Shown: one piece after another, positions 17,659-26,320 of the stretch
Numbering within the stretch: the stretch's first letter is position 1
Layout: each line of letters begins with the position of its first letter
Assembly (NCBI GenBank): GCA_031281345.1
Contig: JAITFN010000074.1
Location: 1 to 63,077 of the forward strand
DNA from: Candidatus Fibrimonadaceae bacterium
GTDB lineage: Bacteria; Fibrobacterota; Fibrobacteria; Fibrobacterales; Fibrobacteraceae
DNA: 63,077 nt
Direction of reading: 5' to 3'
Position numbers and translations under genes: made by a program
The notes under the pieces: model-generated
What the model saw: the letters and a program-made list of their open reading frames with translations, nothing else
Told to the model about the DNA's origin: nothing
The model's database searches: none

Positions 17659-19975
17659 GAGAGGCTGTGATTGGGAATATGGTTATATGAGCTAGAACAA
17701 TGCTTGAAATACCTATGACCGCCGCCAAACCGAGGCTTTTTAAACCTGGATGCGAAGAAAAACACACGCTTGAAAAAGTTGCTATTGGTATTAGATAAGA
17801 AATAATAACAGTTCCTCCGGTTTTTATGCAAACGAATTTTAGCGAGCCTGTTCCTTCTTCCCAAAATCTTTGCCATAAAAACAGAGAACCGTCTATTGAA
17901 ATTCCTATTAAAAAAGGCAAGGCCAAAATGCTGTAAACGGTTAAAGGTATATTTAACAAATGCAAAATTCCAAAAAACCACAAAAATCCAATGGCCGGAG
18001 ATACTAAAATCAAAAATATATGGTTCCTCATATTTTTAAAAATTAAAAGCCAAAGCAGAATTGCTATGCAACCAAATATGGTGCATCTGCGCAGCTTTGG
18101 CAAGCTCAAATCCATGAGCGCTGCACGTATTATGGGGTTTCCGGTGCTTGCAAGGGGTTTGCCGAAAATTGAAATTTCATTCACGCTTTTTGCAAATTTG
18201 CGGCATTCAAGCCCATCATCAATATCAAAGGCTGGGAAAATAAAACCAAATTCCCCTATATTTCCGTCTTTGCCCAAAAATTTCAAATGATAACTCTCTG
18301 GGAAATCTGCTGGCTCTACAGGTTTTAAGTTCCAGCTTTCCACAACCTTGTTTGCGTTTGCTAGGTCGCTGCCGGCAAGTGATTCTAAAATTTTTGGGCT
18401 TAGTGCACTTTTAATTTCTCCTAAAATTCTCAATTTTTTATCTTGTTCACGAGGCAAAAGACTTGCAAGAGTTACCCAATTTATATCGGGATAATTGTCT
18501 GCGGCAATTTCTGCGTACTTTGCATTTGGAAAAATAACAATAACCGGTTCCGCTTTGTATTCTCCTATCTCTTTTAGAATTCCGTACACAAATTCAGAGG
18601 GGTTTGCAAATTCTGTTTTTGAAAAACGATATTCCATTTTTGGAAAAACTCCACTTGCAGTAATGGCTATGGTGGCGATTAGAACAGCGGCCATATATTT
18701 TTTGCTTATGTTAAGTGGTTCTCTTGAAAAATCAGAAAATCTAAAAGTTATTTTTGCAAACAGCGGAAAGTTGTGTTTTTTTTGCAAAAGTATTAGCATA
18801 GCCGGAAGTACTACGCTTATTGCAAGCCAGTCAAATAAAATTCCAAGCCCGCCTGCAATCCCAAGCTCCTTTATTCCCTGCAAAGGAATGGAGAACAGAC
18901 AAAAGAGCATTGAAGAACTTATAAAGGCACTAACGGTAAAAGGCTGCCCTATGCCAAGTATAGTGCTTTCCAGTGCGAGCTTAACGCTTAATCCTTTTTG
19001 CATTTCTTCGGTATATCTTGAAAGCAAATGGGTGGCATTTCGCCCACCAAGCCCTGGTATTATCAAACCTAGTATTATTGTGAGAATATTTATTCTGCCA
19101 AATAAAATTGCAACGGCAGCGAATGTCCATAAAGTGGCCATAGCTAGGCACAAAGCAGTGATGAAGGATATAACTGGTATTTTAAAACAGAAAAAAACGA
19201 ATATGGCAAATAACACAATTGCAGAAATAAATGCCAAGGTTCTTATTTCCGAGAGCAAAGTTCTGCTATTTGCTATAAAATCGTAAACTGCTCCGCCATA
19301 AAGCACGTCTATATTTTTTTGATTGCTTAGGGAATCGGCTTTTGTTTTTGCAAGCCAGTGCAATTTTCTCATATCTGGCAGGCTTAAATTATTTTTTGCC
19401 GGATAAATTTCCAGAACCAGTACCTTTCCGTCTGCGCTACCCCTAAAGTTTTTCAGTTTTTGCGAGTATTTCCCTTCAATGTCTTCTAAATGAAAGAGCG
19501 GCTTGCTAGATGCAGAAGTATCTTTCACCAACTCAACTATAAAAGGATTTAGTTTTTCTTTTTGCTTGGCTACGAGGCTTTTAATTCTGTCTCTGATTGT
19601 TTCCAAATCATGGAGATTTATATATAGCAATTGATGTTCTCTGTAAAAATCTGCCTCTGTGCGGTATTCTGCGAGGTTCACCAAGGCGTTTTGCTCCAAA
19701 GATGCAGCCAAGTTTGCGATAAAATCTGCATTTGCCGTGCTGTCTGGGGATATAGAGAGGATTATTAAGGTTTGCCAGCCTCCAAATTCTTTATATACCT
19801 GATTTTGTGTGATTATTGCGGGGTGTTTTTTTGGTAGCAAATCTGCCATATCCAATTCCCAGCGCAAGTTTGAAACGGGATATACGCATATAGCAGATAA
19901 AACAAGTGCAAAAACTATTATCAGTTTTGGCGCATTTTGCAAAAAGAGCAAAAATCTTGTTATTAAAGAAAACAT
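17624..19975 (-). CDS. MMPL/RND-superfamily exporter
   Basis: A 783-residue RND-type membrane protein with the two-fold repeat: helix 1 (about 12-30), a large periplasmic loop (35-230), a bundle of five helices (235-395), a second loop (430-615) and five C-terminal helices (620-775). It belongs with the MMPL/hydrophobe exporters often annotated 'RND family transporter', which move lipids or lipid-linked molecules, and lacks the AcrB docking size. Divergent from the second Omp85-like gene with a 22-nt gap and convergent with an outer-membrane barrel gene, so its cargo may be destined for the outer membrane (inference). I see no membrane-fusion protein gene. Confidence 0.85.
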   Translation of the reverse strand: MFSLITRFLLFLQNAPKLIIVFALVLSAICVYPVSNLRWELDMADLLPKKHPAIITQNQVYKEFGGWQTLIILSISPDSTANADFIANLAASLEQNALVNLAEYRTEADFYREHQLLYINLHDLETIRDRIKSLVAKQKEKLNPFIVELVKDTSASSKPLFHLEDIEGKYSQKLKNFRGSADGKVLVLEIYPAKNNLSLPDMRKLHWLAKTKADSLSNQKNIDVLYGGAVYDFIANSRTLLSEIRTLAFISAIVLFAIFVFFCFKIPVISFITALCLAMATLWTFAAVAILFGRINILTIILGLIIPGLGGRNATHLLSRYTEEMQKGLSVKLALESTILGIGQPFTVSAFISSSMLFCLFSIPLQGIKELGIAGGLGILFDWLAISVVLPAMLILLQKKHNFPLFAKITFRFSDFSREPLNISKKYMAAVLIATIAITASGVFPKMEYRFSKTEFANPSEFVYGILKEIGEYKAEPVIVIFPNAKYAEIAADNYPDINWVTLASLLPREQDKKLRILGEIKSALSPKILESLAGSDLANANKVVESWNLKPVEPADFPESYHLKFLGKDGNIGEFGFIFPAFDIDDGLECRKFAKSVNEISIFGKPLASTGNPIIRAALMDLSLPKLRRCTIFGCIAILLWLLIFKNMRNHIFLILVSPAIGFLWFFGILHLLNIPLTVYSILALPFLIGISIDGSLFLWQRFWEEGTGSLKFVCIKTGGTVIISYLIPIATFSSVCFSSHPGLKSLGLAAVIGISSIVLAHITIFPITASLTEKRRKPQAE

Positions 19976-19997
19976 TTGTAAATTTCAAATCTAGTAA

Positions 19998-21392
19998 ATG
20001 AAAAAGGTTATTATTATTATTTTTCTTTTTGCTTTTTGTGCTAGGGCGCAAGAGGCAAGTACAGATACTTCAGATACTTCTATTGTGAGCATAAAACGCG
20101 AAAACCTATTTTTGACCCTTGTGTCTTGGCCCTTTGAGTATATAATACAGCCTACCGTTGAATTTTTAATATATCCGGTGATACCTCCATTGATATATGT
20201 GTCAAGGGAAGATATAATAGAAAAAGTGGCAAATCTCATAACTTATGGAGAAAAAAAGAATATAGTGTTTTATCCCACAACAGATGCTCGTTTGGGTAGT
20301 GCCGCCAACATAGGCTTTGCGTACTGGCATACGGAACTTTTTTTTGACAATGATAATATGTTTTTTTCTCCACATCGCTATATTAACGGAGACTGGGATG
20401 CGGCAATTAGATATAAAAAAAATGGAATTCTAGGCACTTCATTTTATTCTAGATCAGGTGCGAGTTACAAAGAATACGGGAACAACTCATTTATAAATTC
20501 AGAGGGAACTACATATTTTTATGCAGATAGCTCAGTTCTTTTAAATTCTTCTTTTGGATTTAGTTTGTCTGATATTTGGGATTTGGAATTTGGAGTGAAT
20601 CTCAACTTTTACAGATTTAATTTTCCTAGCCTAGAAGAAACCCCAATGGATGATGATGAATATATTTTGAACCGTGGATTTTACAAGAATTTTGAAAGCT
20701 ATCCAATAACATTTGCCTTGCTTTGCAACACCCTTGACGAGCCATATTCCGCAACCAAAGGCTATAAATTTTCTGTGAGTTATTCTTATGTGCCTGTTAG
20801 TTCTTATGGTGGCACAAGAGACCATAATTACCATGTTGCCGAAAGCCGTTATGTGCATTATTTATTGCTTGGCCACAGAAGTTACGCTATGACGGTTGCA
20901 GAAAGCAATGCAAATAGAGAAAAGTTAAAGAATTTGTCTTTTTCCGAAGCCATTGAAATATTAAGCCCTATAAACGGAAGCATAAACGCAAGGGAAGTAA
21001 TGTTAGATAGGCGAGTGCTCATAACGCAATTGAAAGCACGGTATATGATAGAAGATAACAAAGGCAAGGCCCCGTTTACCGCTATGGGCAGGCTAGGTGG
21101 AAATTTCCCGCTTCGTGCTTATTCAGATGGTTCTTTCTCTGGAGCCATTGTTGCTGGCCTCTCAAATGAATACCGCTGGCCCATAGACCGCTATGCAGAT
21201 ATGCTTATTTTTAATGAATACGGAATATATAGCGATGATTATGGGCATTTCTCTTCTTTTAATTTAAGGAACTCTTATGGTTTTGGCTTTAGAGTGCGAA
21301 CACCAAAACTGTTCATAAGCCGCTTTGCGCTGGCCTTCCACGGGTTACAAGGAATATCTGTGATTCTCACCACAAAGCCGGAATACGATTAA
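19998..21392 (+). CDS. Omp85-like surface-antigen outer-membrane protein
   Basis: A 464-residue protein with signal peptide MKKVIIIIFLFAFCARA. The body is nearly all barrel, with little or no room for POTRA domains. FPLRAYSDGSFSGAIVAGLSNEYRWPID resembles the Omp85 RGY-type block, where RAY replaces RGY. Proteins of this build are annotated as BamA/TamA-family surface antigen (D15 barrel). It is divergently oriented from the MMPL exporter with only 22 nt between start codons, suggesting shared regulation. Role unknown. Confidence 0.7.
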   Translation: MKKVIIIIFLFAFCARAQEASTDTSDTSIVSIKRENLFLTLVSWPFEYIIQPTVEFLIYPVIPPLIYVSREDIIEKVANLITYGEKKNIVFYPTTDARLGSAANIGFAYWHTELFFDNDNMFFSPHRYINGDWDAAIRYKKNGILGTSFYSRSGASYKEYGNNSFINSEGTTYFYADSSVLLNSSFGFSLSDIWDLEFGVNLNFYRFNFPSLEETPMDDDEYILNRGFYKNFESYPITFALLCNTLDEPYSATKGYKFSVSYSYVPVSSYGGTRDHNYHVAESRYVHYLLLGHRSYAMTVAESNANREKLKNLSFSEAIEILSPINGSINAREVMLDRRVLITQLKARYMIEDNKGKAPFTAMGRLGGNFPLRAYSDGSFSGAIVAGLSNEYRWPIDRYADMLIFNEYGIYSDDYGHFSSFNLRNSYGFGFRVRTPKLFISRFALAFHGLQGISVILTTKPEYD

Positions 21393-21418
21393 GAATCGTT
21401 AGTAAATTGGAAATTTTC

Positions 21419-21424
21419 TAAATT
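21419..21424 (+). promoter_or_regulatory. -10-like element for leaderless fur-family gene
   Basis: TAAATT preceded by AAATTTTC, ending 7 nt before the ATG at 21432. No ribosome-binding site is present in the gap. Confidence 0.5.
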
Positions 21425-21431
21425 TTTATTT

Positions 21432-21875
21432 ATGTCTTCGGCAACAAATCAAGAAGAAACAATCAAAGTCTATAAAGATTTTTTGAAATCCAAAGGTTTG
21501 TTGTACACGCAGCCTCGTGAGCTTATTTTAAAAGAAGCGATGTCTGCCCTTGGTCATTTTTCTGCCGATGAGCTTACCTCGCAAATGCACAAAAACGGTA
21601 TGAACATAAGTCGTGCCACTGTTTACAGAACGCTTGCCTCTATGAAAGAAGCCGGAATTTTAAGCTCTGTAGATTTTGGGCACGGGCACATACACTACGA
21701 AGCAAAAAAAACAAAAAAATACCACGAGCATATAACCTGCGAAAAATGCAACGCGATTTACGAAATACAAGTTGAGAATTTGGCAAAAGTGATAAATGCG
21801 GCTGGAGCAAAAGCTAAATTCAAACATATAGAATATGCAATTAGAATCTCTGGTGTGTGTGAGAAATGTCAGTAA
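21432..21875 (+). CDS. Fur-family metal-responsive transcriptional regulator
   Basis: A 147-residue Fur-family repressor. It has an N-terminal winged helix (YTQPRELILKEAM, HFSADELTSQM, SRATVYRTLASMKEAGIL), a metal-sensing HGHIHYE segment and HEHITCEKC. Structural zinc would be held by CEKC (about 98-101) and the C-terminal CEKC. Sequence alone does not separate Fur, Zur and PerR; the zinc-uptake operon 3.5 kb downstream makes Zur possible, but it is not adjacent. A 9-bp A/T-rich hairpin follows the stop. Confidence 0.92.
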   Translation: MSSATNQEETIKVYKDFLKSKGLLYTQPRELILKEAMSALGHFSADELTSQMHKNGMNISRATVYRTLASMKEAGILSSVDFGHGHIHYEAKKTKKYHEHITCEKCNAIYEIQVENLAKVINAAGAKAKFKHIEYAIRISGVCEKCQ

Positions 21876-21888
21876 ATGAGACAAAATG

Positions 21889-21911
21889 CAGAAAAAAATT
21901 GCTTTTTTCTG
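21889..21911 (+). terminator. Possible weak terminator after the Fur-family gene
   Basis: Perfect 9-bp inverted repeat (21889-21897 and 21903-21911) with a 5-nt loop, 13 nt after the stop. The stem is mostly A-T, with a single T-rich stretch following, so stability is doubtful. Confidence 0.35.
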
Positions 21912-21921
21912 AAAAATTTAT

Positions 21922-21988
21922 TATATTTACAGCTATGGTTTTTATATCTGAACTTTATCCCTTAGGGTCGCAGTGGCAGTGCGTATAG
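21922..21988 (+). other. Promoter-like element and 17-codon leaderless mini-ORF in the 218-nt gap
   Basis: TATATT (21922-21927) is followed 7 nt later by ATG (21935) and a 17-residue frame, MVFISELYPLGSQWQCV, stopping at 21988. The spacing is identical to that of the leaderless genes. The rest of the gap up to 22093 holds TTGACA (22028-22033) and the perfect palindrome GACAATTGTC (22030-22039), possible promoter or operator parts for the next gene. Whether the mini-ORF is translated is unknown. Confidence 0.3.
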
Positions 21989-22093
21989 CATTGTCATCGT
22001 TATGTCATCAAAAGGAATATATACTCATTGACAATTGTCTGAACCATATTTTACAAAATTTTTACAATTTCCCCTTCAACAATGGAGTTCACC

Positions 22094-22717
22094 ATGAAAG
22101 CAACAACTTTCTCAACAGTACTAATGGTTTCTTTTTTCGCAATTTGTTTCTTGCAAAGCTGCGAAGATAAAGCGGAAAAAGAAAGGAAGGAAATAGTCAA
22201 CGCTATTATTCCATCACCAGCCGCCGCCGCATTAAAAACACCAGAAGAGCAAGCAAAAGAGAAACAAGCGGAGGAATTGAAAAAAAAATTAGCCGCGCAA
22301 GCGGCAGAGGCAGAGAAAAAAAGGCAGGAGAAAATAGCCAAAGAAAATGCTATTGCAATGATACGGCAGAAATTAAGAGATTTGGAGAAAAATCCTAGTA
22401 ATTATATTAGTTTTAGTCAATGTAATTTTCAGGCAAGCGGAATAGTAAATTCGTATATTGGCATTAAGTCGTGTGCCTTTACGAATAATAGCGATTTTCC
22501 ACTAGAGGATATATCAGGTAATTTCGTCGTTGCGACATCAAATGGAATGGTAATAGTTCCATTCAGAACACCAGTGGGGCATATAAATCCTAGAAGCATA
22601 GTTGTGTTACCGACTTTAGGAATAGAAAAAGTGAAACTTCCGGGTAAAATGACAGGCTGGAAACTAGAAATATTGAGAGTATCGGCTGTATGGGAGGGTA
22701 CGGGTGACCATCTATGA
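22094..22717 (+). CDS. Lipoprotein with coiled coil, unknown function
   Basis: A 207-residue lipoprotein with signal MKATTFSTVLMVSFFAICF and likely lipobox LQSC. A charged Lys/Glu/Ala-rich coiled coil follows (about 45-90) and then a small beta-rich domain with two Cys (SQCNFQ and IKSCAF). The domain has the look of FxLYD-type protein-interaction modules, but I do not assign it. ATG 22094 is chosen over 22082 because GGAG at 22084-22087 lies 6 nt upstream. Its stop overlaps the next start by 4 nt (ATGA). Confidence 0.7.
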   Translation: MKATTFSTVLMVSFFAICFLQSCEDKAEKERKEIVNAIIPSPAAAALKTPEEQAKEKQAEELKKKLAAQAAEAEKKRQEKIAKENAIAMIRQKLRDLEKNPSNYISFSQCNFQASGIVNSYIGIKSCAFTNNSDFPLEDISGNFVVATSNGMVIVPFRTPVGHINPRSIVVLPTLGIEKVKLPGKMTGWKLEILRVSAVWEGTGDHL

Positions 22718-22890
22718 AAAAAATTTCCATAATAACCATAGCTTTATTATGCCTTTGCCTTTTGCAATGCGCCTTGCTCGTTGAAAAGTTAAAGGAAATA
22801 GCAGAATCTATGGAAGAACAGCAAGAAGAACCAAAACATTCTTCCTCGTCACAATCTAGTAATGAAAAACACAGGAAATCTGTTGACTGA
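22714..22890 (+). CDS. Small lipoprotein (58 aa)
   Basis: The product begins MKKISIITIALLCLCLLQCA, a signal peptide with a probable lipobox ending at Cys19. The short mature part has a Glu-rich helix and the serine run KHSSSSQSS before a basic end. It overlaps the preceding lipoprotein gene by 4 nt and lies 11 nt before the protease gene, so all three are likely one operon. No homologue is recognised. Confidence 0.7.
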   Translation: MKKISIITIALLCLCLLQCALLVEKLKEIAESMEEQQEEPKHSSSSQSSNEKHRKSVD

Positions 22891-22901
22891 GGAATAATGC
22901 T

Positions 22902-24551
22902 ATGAAAAAATATGCTTTTTTGCCCTTCATTTTTACTCTGCTTGGTTGCGGCAACCACAACTTTGACGACATCTTAGAGAGATTTAACGTCCTTTATGTC
23001 ACGGGATGGCTTGCGGAAGAAGAAAATTTTTCAGTTATTCCTCAAGATATAATGTCTTTTACTGGAGATGCTTCTTCCTTGCCGAGTTCTTTTTCCATAG
23101 AAAACAAATTCCCGCCCATAGGCAACCAAGGGAATTATGGGACTTGCGTTGCTTGGGCCGTTGGCTACAATATGAAAACCGCGCTCAACGGCATGGACAA
23201 TAACTGGTCAAGCTCGGATTTGGCAAAAGCTGCCAATCAAACAAGCCCCAAGGATTTGTGGATGACTCTTCCTTCTAATAGAAATGCGAATTGTGGTGGA
23301 GCAAGTTTTGAAGCTGCTATGAATGCACTGAATACTAAAGGAGCGGCGAGCCTAGCTGAAGTTCCATACTCAAATATGAATTGCTCAGGAATTTCCAACG
23401 GAAAAGCGAGCAATAAATTGGCGACTTACCGTAAAATAGCCTATAATGAGCGTTTGCAGGGTGGTTCAAGAGTTGATGGCATGGATGTTTCAAATTTCAA
23501 GGGTTATCTTTCTCAGGGCAGACCCATAGTTATAGGAGCCAAACTCGGCGACCGTTTTATGAGGTGGAACAGCAGTGCAGTTATATCCTCTGATACTTAC
23601 AATGAGCCTGATATGCAACACGCATACCATGCAATGGTACTTTCTGGCTACGACGATTCCAAAAATGCTTTTAGGGTTCGCAATTCATGGGATACCAATT
23701 GGGGAGATAAAGGAAGCATTTGGGTGGATTATGATTTCTTTGTGAGAAATTTCTGCTATGCCGCATTCGTGGCACAAAATCCAACAGTGTCCCCACAAGA
23801 TGATAAACAGTTAGCTTCGGGTTATGATTTGCTTGCGAGCCTTGGCGAGGATTTTCCAGACCCAGAAAGTACAAACCCAAGAGACCGAGCTTTCTCTTAC
23901 GAAATATTCAATAACGGCTCATTGCCCGTGCTTGCAAATCAAAAATGGAGTGTATTATACTTATATTACAATGCTTACAATGCAAACGAACTTCAAATTA
24001 TTTTTCAGGATTATTATACAAATGAATTTGGAAAATTGGGAGAATACGGCAAATACATGCAAACTCAGGCACTTGTGGGTGGTATATGGAACAATGTGAA
24101 TGTCCAATCAGGCAAAAAAGCGGGTGAGGCGGAATTTGGCAATGAAGGTTTTTACATTCCCTACAGAATGCCAAACATAACGGGAGATTATTATCTTGTT
24201 GTGTTTGCCGATGCGTATGAAAAAATTCAAGAATCAAACGAAGACAATAACTTCTATTTTATAACTGCGGCAGGCGGCAAACCGCTTAAATATAATAATG
24301 GAGTTTTGCAATCAACAATAGCAAATCCTGCTGTTGCTATAAGTGATGTTTTGGCGAAAAAAATAGGTAGAAGAGCACCAGCGGCATCTGTTGCAGAGTT
24401 GGGAGAATTTAACGGCTATACTCCGCAGGAAATAAAATCTTTGATTAGGCAGAGCAAGCAAAACGGTGTTCTGGCAAAAAAAATAACAGAATACCGTGAG
24501 AACAGCAACGGCGTAAAAAAATTGAAAAAACTTGAATTTTTTAACCATTAA
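22902..24551 (+). CDS. Papain-like (C1A) cysteine protease lipoprotein
   Basis: A 549-residue secreted protease of the papain family. The signal ends with the lipobox-like LLGC16. GNQGNYGTCVAWA holds the oxyanion Gln76 and nucleophile Cys82; His243 lies in AYHAMVLSGYD and Asn261 in RNSWDTNWGDKG, so the triad is complete. The C-terminal part (about 310-470) is beta-rich with NNGSLPV and NNFYF patterns reminiscent of CARDB-type Ig-like domains. There is no long inhibitory propeptide. GAGGAA lies 7 nt before the ATG. It follows two small lipoproteins and probably acts at the cell surface, which is inference. Confidence 0.85.
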   Translation: MKKYAFLPFIFTLLGCGNHNFDDILERFNVLYVTGWLAEEENFSVIPQDIMSFTGDASSLPSSFSIENKFPPIGNQGNYGTCVAWAVGYNMKTALNGMDNNWSSSDLAKAANQTSPKDLWMTLPSNRNANCGGASFEAAMNALNTKGAASLAEVPYSNMNCSGISNGKASNKLATYRKIAYNERLQGGSRVDGMDVSNFKGYLSQGRPIVIGAKLGDRFMRWNSSAVISSDTYNEPDMQHAYHAMVLSGYDDSKNAFRVRNSWDTNWGDKGSIWVDYDFFVRNFCYAAFVAQNPTVSPQDDKQLASGYDLLASLGEDFPDPESTNPRDRAFSYEIFNNGSLPVLANQKWSVLYLYYNAYNANELQIIFQDYYTNEFGKLGEYGKYMQTQALVGGIWNNVNVQSGKKAGEAEFGNEGFYIPYRMPNITGDYYLVVFADAYEKIQESNEDNNFYFITAAGGKPLKYNNGVLQSTIANPAVAISDVLAKKIGRRAPAASVAELGEFNGYTPQEIKSLIRQSKQNGVLAKKITEYRENSNGVKKLKKLEFFNH

Positions 24552-24596
24552 CAATGGGAAGGCAATACTAGGCAATTTTTTTTGTATATTATCCTT

Positions 24597-25070
24597 GTGA
24601 GGTCAAAAAAAAGTATCTATTTAGAAACTACTATTCCAAGCTATGCTACCGCAAAGCCAAGCACGGATATAATTGTTGCGGCTCGCCAATTGCTTACGAA
24701 TTTGTTTTGGGAAAAAGAAAGGCATAAATATAATTTGCTTATAAGTCAATTTGTTATAGATGAATGTTCGTTAGGCGATAAAGAAGCTGCACAGAAACGA
24801 TTACAGTTCATATTTGGCATAGAACAATTAGAAATTCCGCAAGGAGTTGAGGTACTTGCGAGTAAGTATCAAAAGATTTTAGGTATTCCAGACAAAGCCA
24901 GATACGATTGTTTGCATTTAGCTTACTGCGTTTTAGGAAAAGTAGATTATCTTTTATCTTGGAATTGTACCCATTTAGGAAATGTCACTCAAAATAAAAT
25001 TCGCAGTTATAACGATTCTCATTCGTTATGGATGCCGAGTTTGGTTACACCGGAATTTTTCACAACTTAA
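24597..25070 (+). CDS. PIN-domain VapC-family toxin-like protein
   Basis: About 157 residues. It opens SIYLETTIPSYATAKPS, the typical first PIN strand where D is replaced by E (LDT/LET), followed by the RQLLTNLFWEKER helix, VIDECSLGD with an acidic pair, ARYDCLHLAYCVL and DYLLSWNCTHLGN. This is the VapC subfamily with the YLLTWNCRH block. The start is uncertain: GTG 24597 or TTG 24582; neither has a good ribosome site. The 52-residue gene 21 nt downstream is the likely antitoxin, giving a reversed order. Confidence 0.75.
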   Translation: MRSKKSIYLETTIPSYATAKPSTDIIVAARQLLTNLFWEKERHKYNLLISQFVIDECSLGDKEAAQKRLQFIFGIEQLEIPQGVEVLASKYQKILGIPDKARYDCLHLAYCVLGKVDYLLSWNCTHLGNVTQNKIRSYNDSHSLWMPSLVTPEFFTT

Positions 25071-25091
25071 AAGTCAACAGGAGAATAAAAT

Positions 25092-25250
25092 ATGCCAGCA
25101 TATCAAGACCCAATTTTAGCAGAAGTTCGCAAAATACGGACTGAAATTGCAAAAAAAAACAATTATGATTTCTATTCCTATTGTAAAAGATTGAGGGCAA
25201 AACGCTCTTCTATGGAAAGAAACGGTTGGAAATTTAAACCTCAAACCTAA
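25092..25250 (+). CDS. Antitoxin-like small protein (52 aa)
   Basis: The product begins MPAYQDPILAEVRKIRTEIA and continues with NYDFYSYCKRLRAK. The pattern DPIxxEVRxIRxxIAxxxNYD matches small proteins commonly paired with PIN toxins. A strong AGGAGA site lies 7 nt before the ATG. It follows the toxin-like gene by 21 nt. The antitoxin role is inferred from the pairing. Confidence 0.7.
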   Translation: MPAYQDPILAEVRKIRTEIAKKNNYDFYSYCKRLRAKRSSMERNGWKFKPQT

Positions 25251-25272
25251 CCACATAGTAGTAAGGAAAATT

Positions 25273-25303
25273 TTGACTCAGACAAAAAAGATTTTTCTAC
25301 ATT
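25273..25303 (+). promoter_or_regulatory. Promoter of the zinc-uptake operon
   Basis: TTGACT (25273-25278), 19-bp spacer, TACATT (25298-25303) preceded by ATTTTTC. The leader then holds AAGGAG 7 nt before the znuA ATG, so this message is leadered. I see no clear palindromic Zur or Fur box here. Confidence 0.5.
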
Positions 25304-25330
25304 TACTCCCAACATTAAAGGAGAAATATT

Positions 25331-26314
25331 ATGTTTAGAAAATCTTCACTATTTGCTTTCGCGTTGTGCTTAATTTTAGCAATTTCTTGCGAAGAGAAAA
25401 AACCTAAAGCCGCTCCCAATGGCAAAATAAATGTAGTTGCTACAATTTTTCCGTTATACGATTTTTCAAGAGCAGTTGCAAAAGAGCAGGCAAATATAAC
25501 AATGCTCACTCCACCCGGTAGCTCCTTGCATTCTTACGAACCAAGCCCCGCAGATATAAAAAACATTCAAAATGCAGATGTATTTTTATTCATAGGTGGC
25601 GAAAACGATGCGTGGATTGAACGCATTTTAAGTACGTTAGATACCACAAAAATGAAAATTGTCCGCTTGTTTGATTTTGTTAAACTTTACGAAGAAGAAG
25701 AGAAAGAGGGAATGCAACCCGAAGAAGAGGAGAGCGACCCATTGCTGCCAGAAGAGCATAAGAATGGTGAATCCGAAGTGGAATACGATGAGCATATTTG
25801 GACAAGCCCTAAAAATGCTGTTTTGATGATTGATGCAATAACTAGCACACTATGCGAGAAGGATACTGCAAATTGCGAAAAGTATAAAGAAAATTCTCAA
25901 AATTATGTTTTGCAAATAGACAGTTTATCAAAGGAACTCTCGCAAATTGTGGGTTCTGCAAAGAGAAAACAAATTATTGTAGCAGATAGATTTCCGTTTC
26001 GCTATTTAGTTGAGGAATATGGCTTGGACTATAGAGCAGCTTTTGCTGGCTGTTCCGACCAATCAGATGCTACTCCGGCAACAATAGCCAATTTGATTAA
26101 CGCGGTAAAAAACAATAAAGTTCCCTATATATACCACGTTGAATTGAGCAACCGGAACACAGCAGAAGCGGTGGCAGAGCAAACAGGGGCAAAAATGCTT
26201 TTGCTACATTCCTATCACAATATTTCAAAACAAGATTTTGAAAGTGGAACAACATATTTAGATTTGCTAAAGCAAAATGTAGCAAATTTAAAAACCGGAC
26301 TTTTGGAAGAATAA
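25331..26314 (+). CDS. znuA: Zinc ABC transporter substrate-binding lipoprotein ZnuA-like
   Basis: A 327-residue cluster A-I binding protein with signal and lipobox LAISC. It has PLYDFSRAVAKEQANITML, the metal-site His in SSLHSYEPSP (about 61), an acidic linker (EEEEKEGMQPEEEESD, about 118-140) in place of the usual His-rich loop, DEHIWTSP (second His about 156), and AFAGCSDQSDATP and YHVELSNRNTAEAVAEQTGA in the C-lobe. Zinc is the likeliest substrate, manganese possible. First gene of an operon with ATPase and permease. Confidence 0.9.
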   Translation: MFRKSSLFAFALCLILAISCEEKKPKAAPNGKINVVATIFPLYDFSRAVAKEQANITMLTPPGSSLHSYEPSPADIKNIQNADVFLFIGGENDAWIERILSTLDTTKMKIVRLFDFVKLYEEEEKEGMQPEEEESDPLLPEEHKNGESEVEYDEHIWTSPKNAVLMIDAITSTLCEKDTANCEKYKENSQNYVLQIDSLSKELSQIVGSAKRKQIIVADRFPFRYLVEEYGLDYRAAFAGCSDQSDATPATIANLINAVKNNKVPYIYHVELSNRNTAEAVAEQTGAKMLLLHSYHNISKQDFESGTTYLDLLKQNVANLKTGLLEE

Positions 26315-26320
26315 TAAAAA

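Noticed and set aside
21386..21400. Short hairpin (ACGATT/AATCGT) after the Omp85-like gene as terminator
   Set aside because: A 6-bp stem with no T run; too weak.
22030..22039. GACAATTGTC palindrome as a Fur/Zur box
   Set aside because: It is only 10 bp and does not match known Fur, Zur or PerR operators; it may be part of a promoter.
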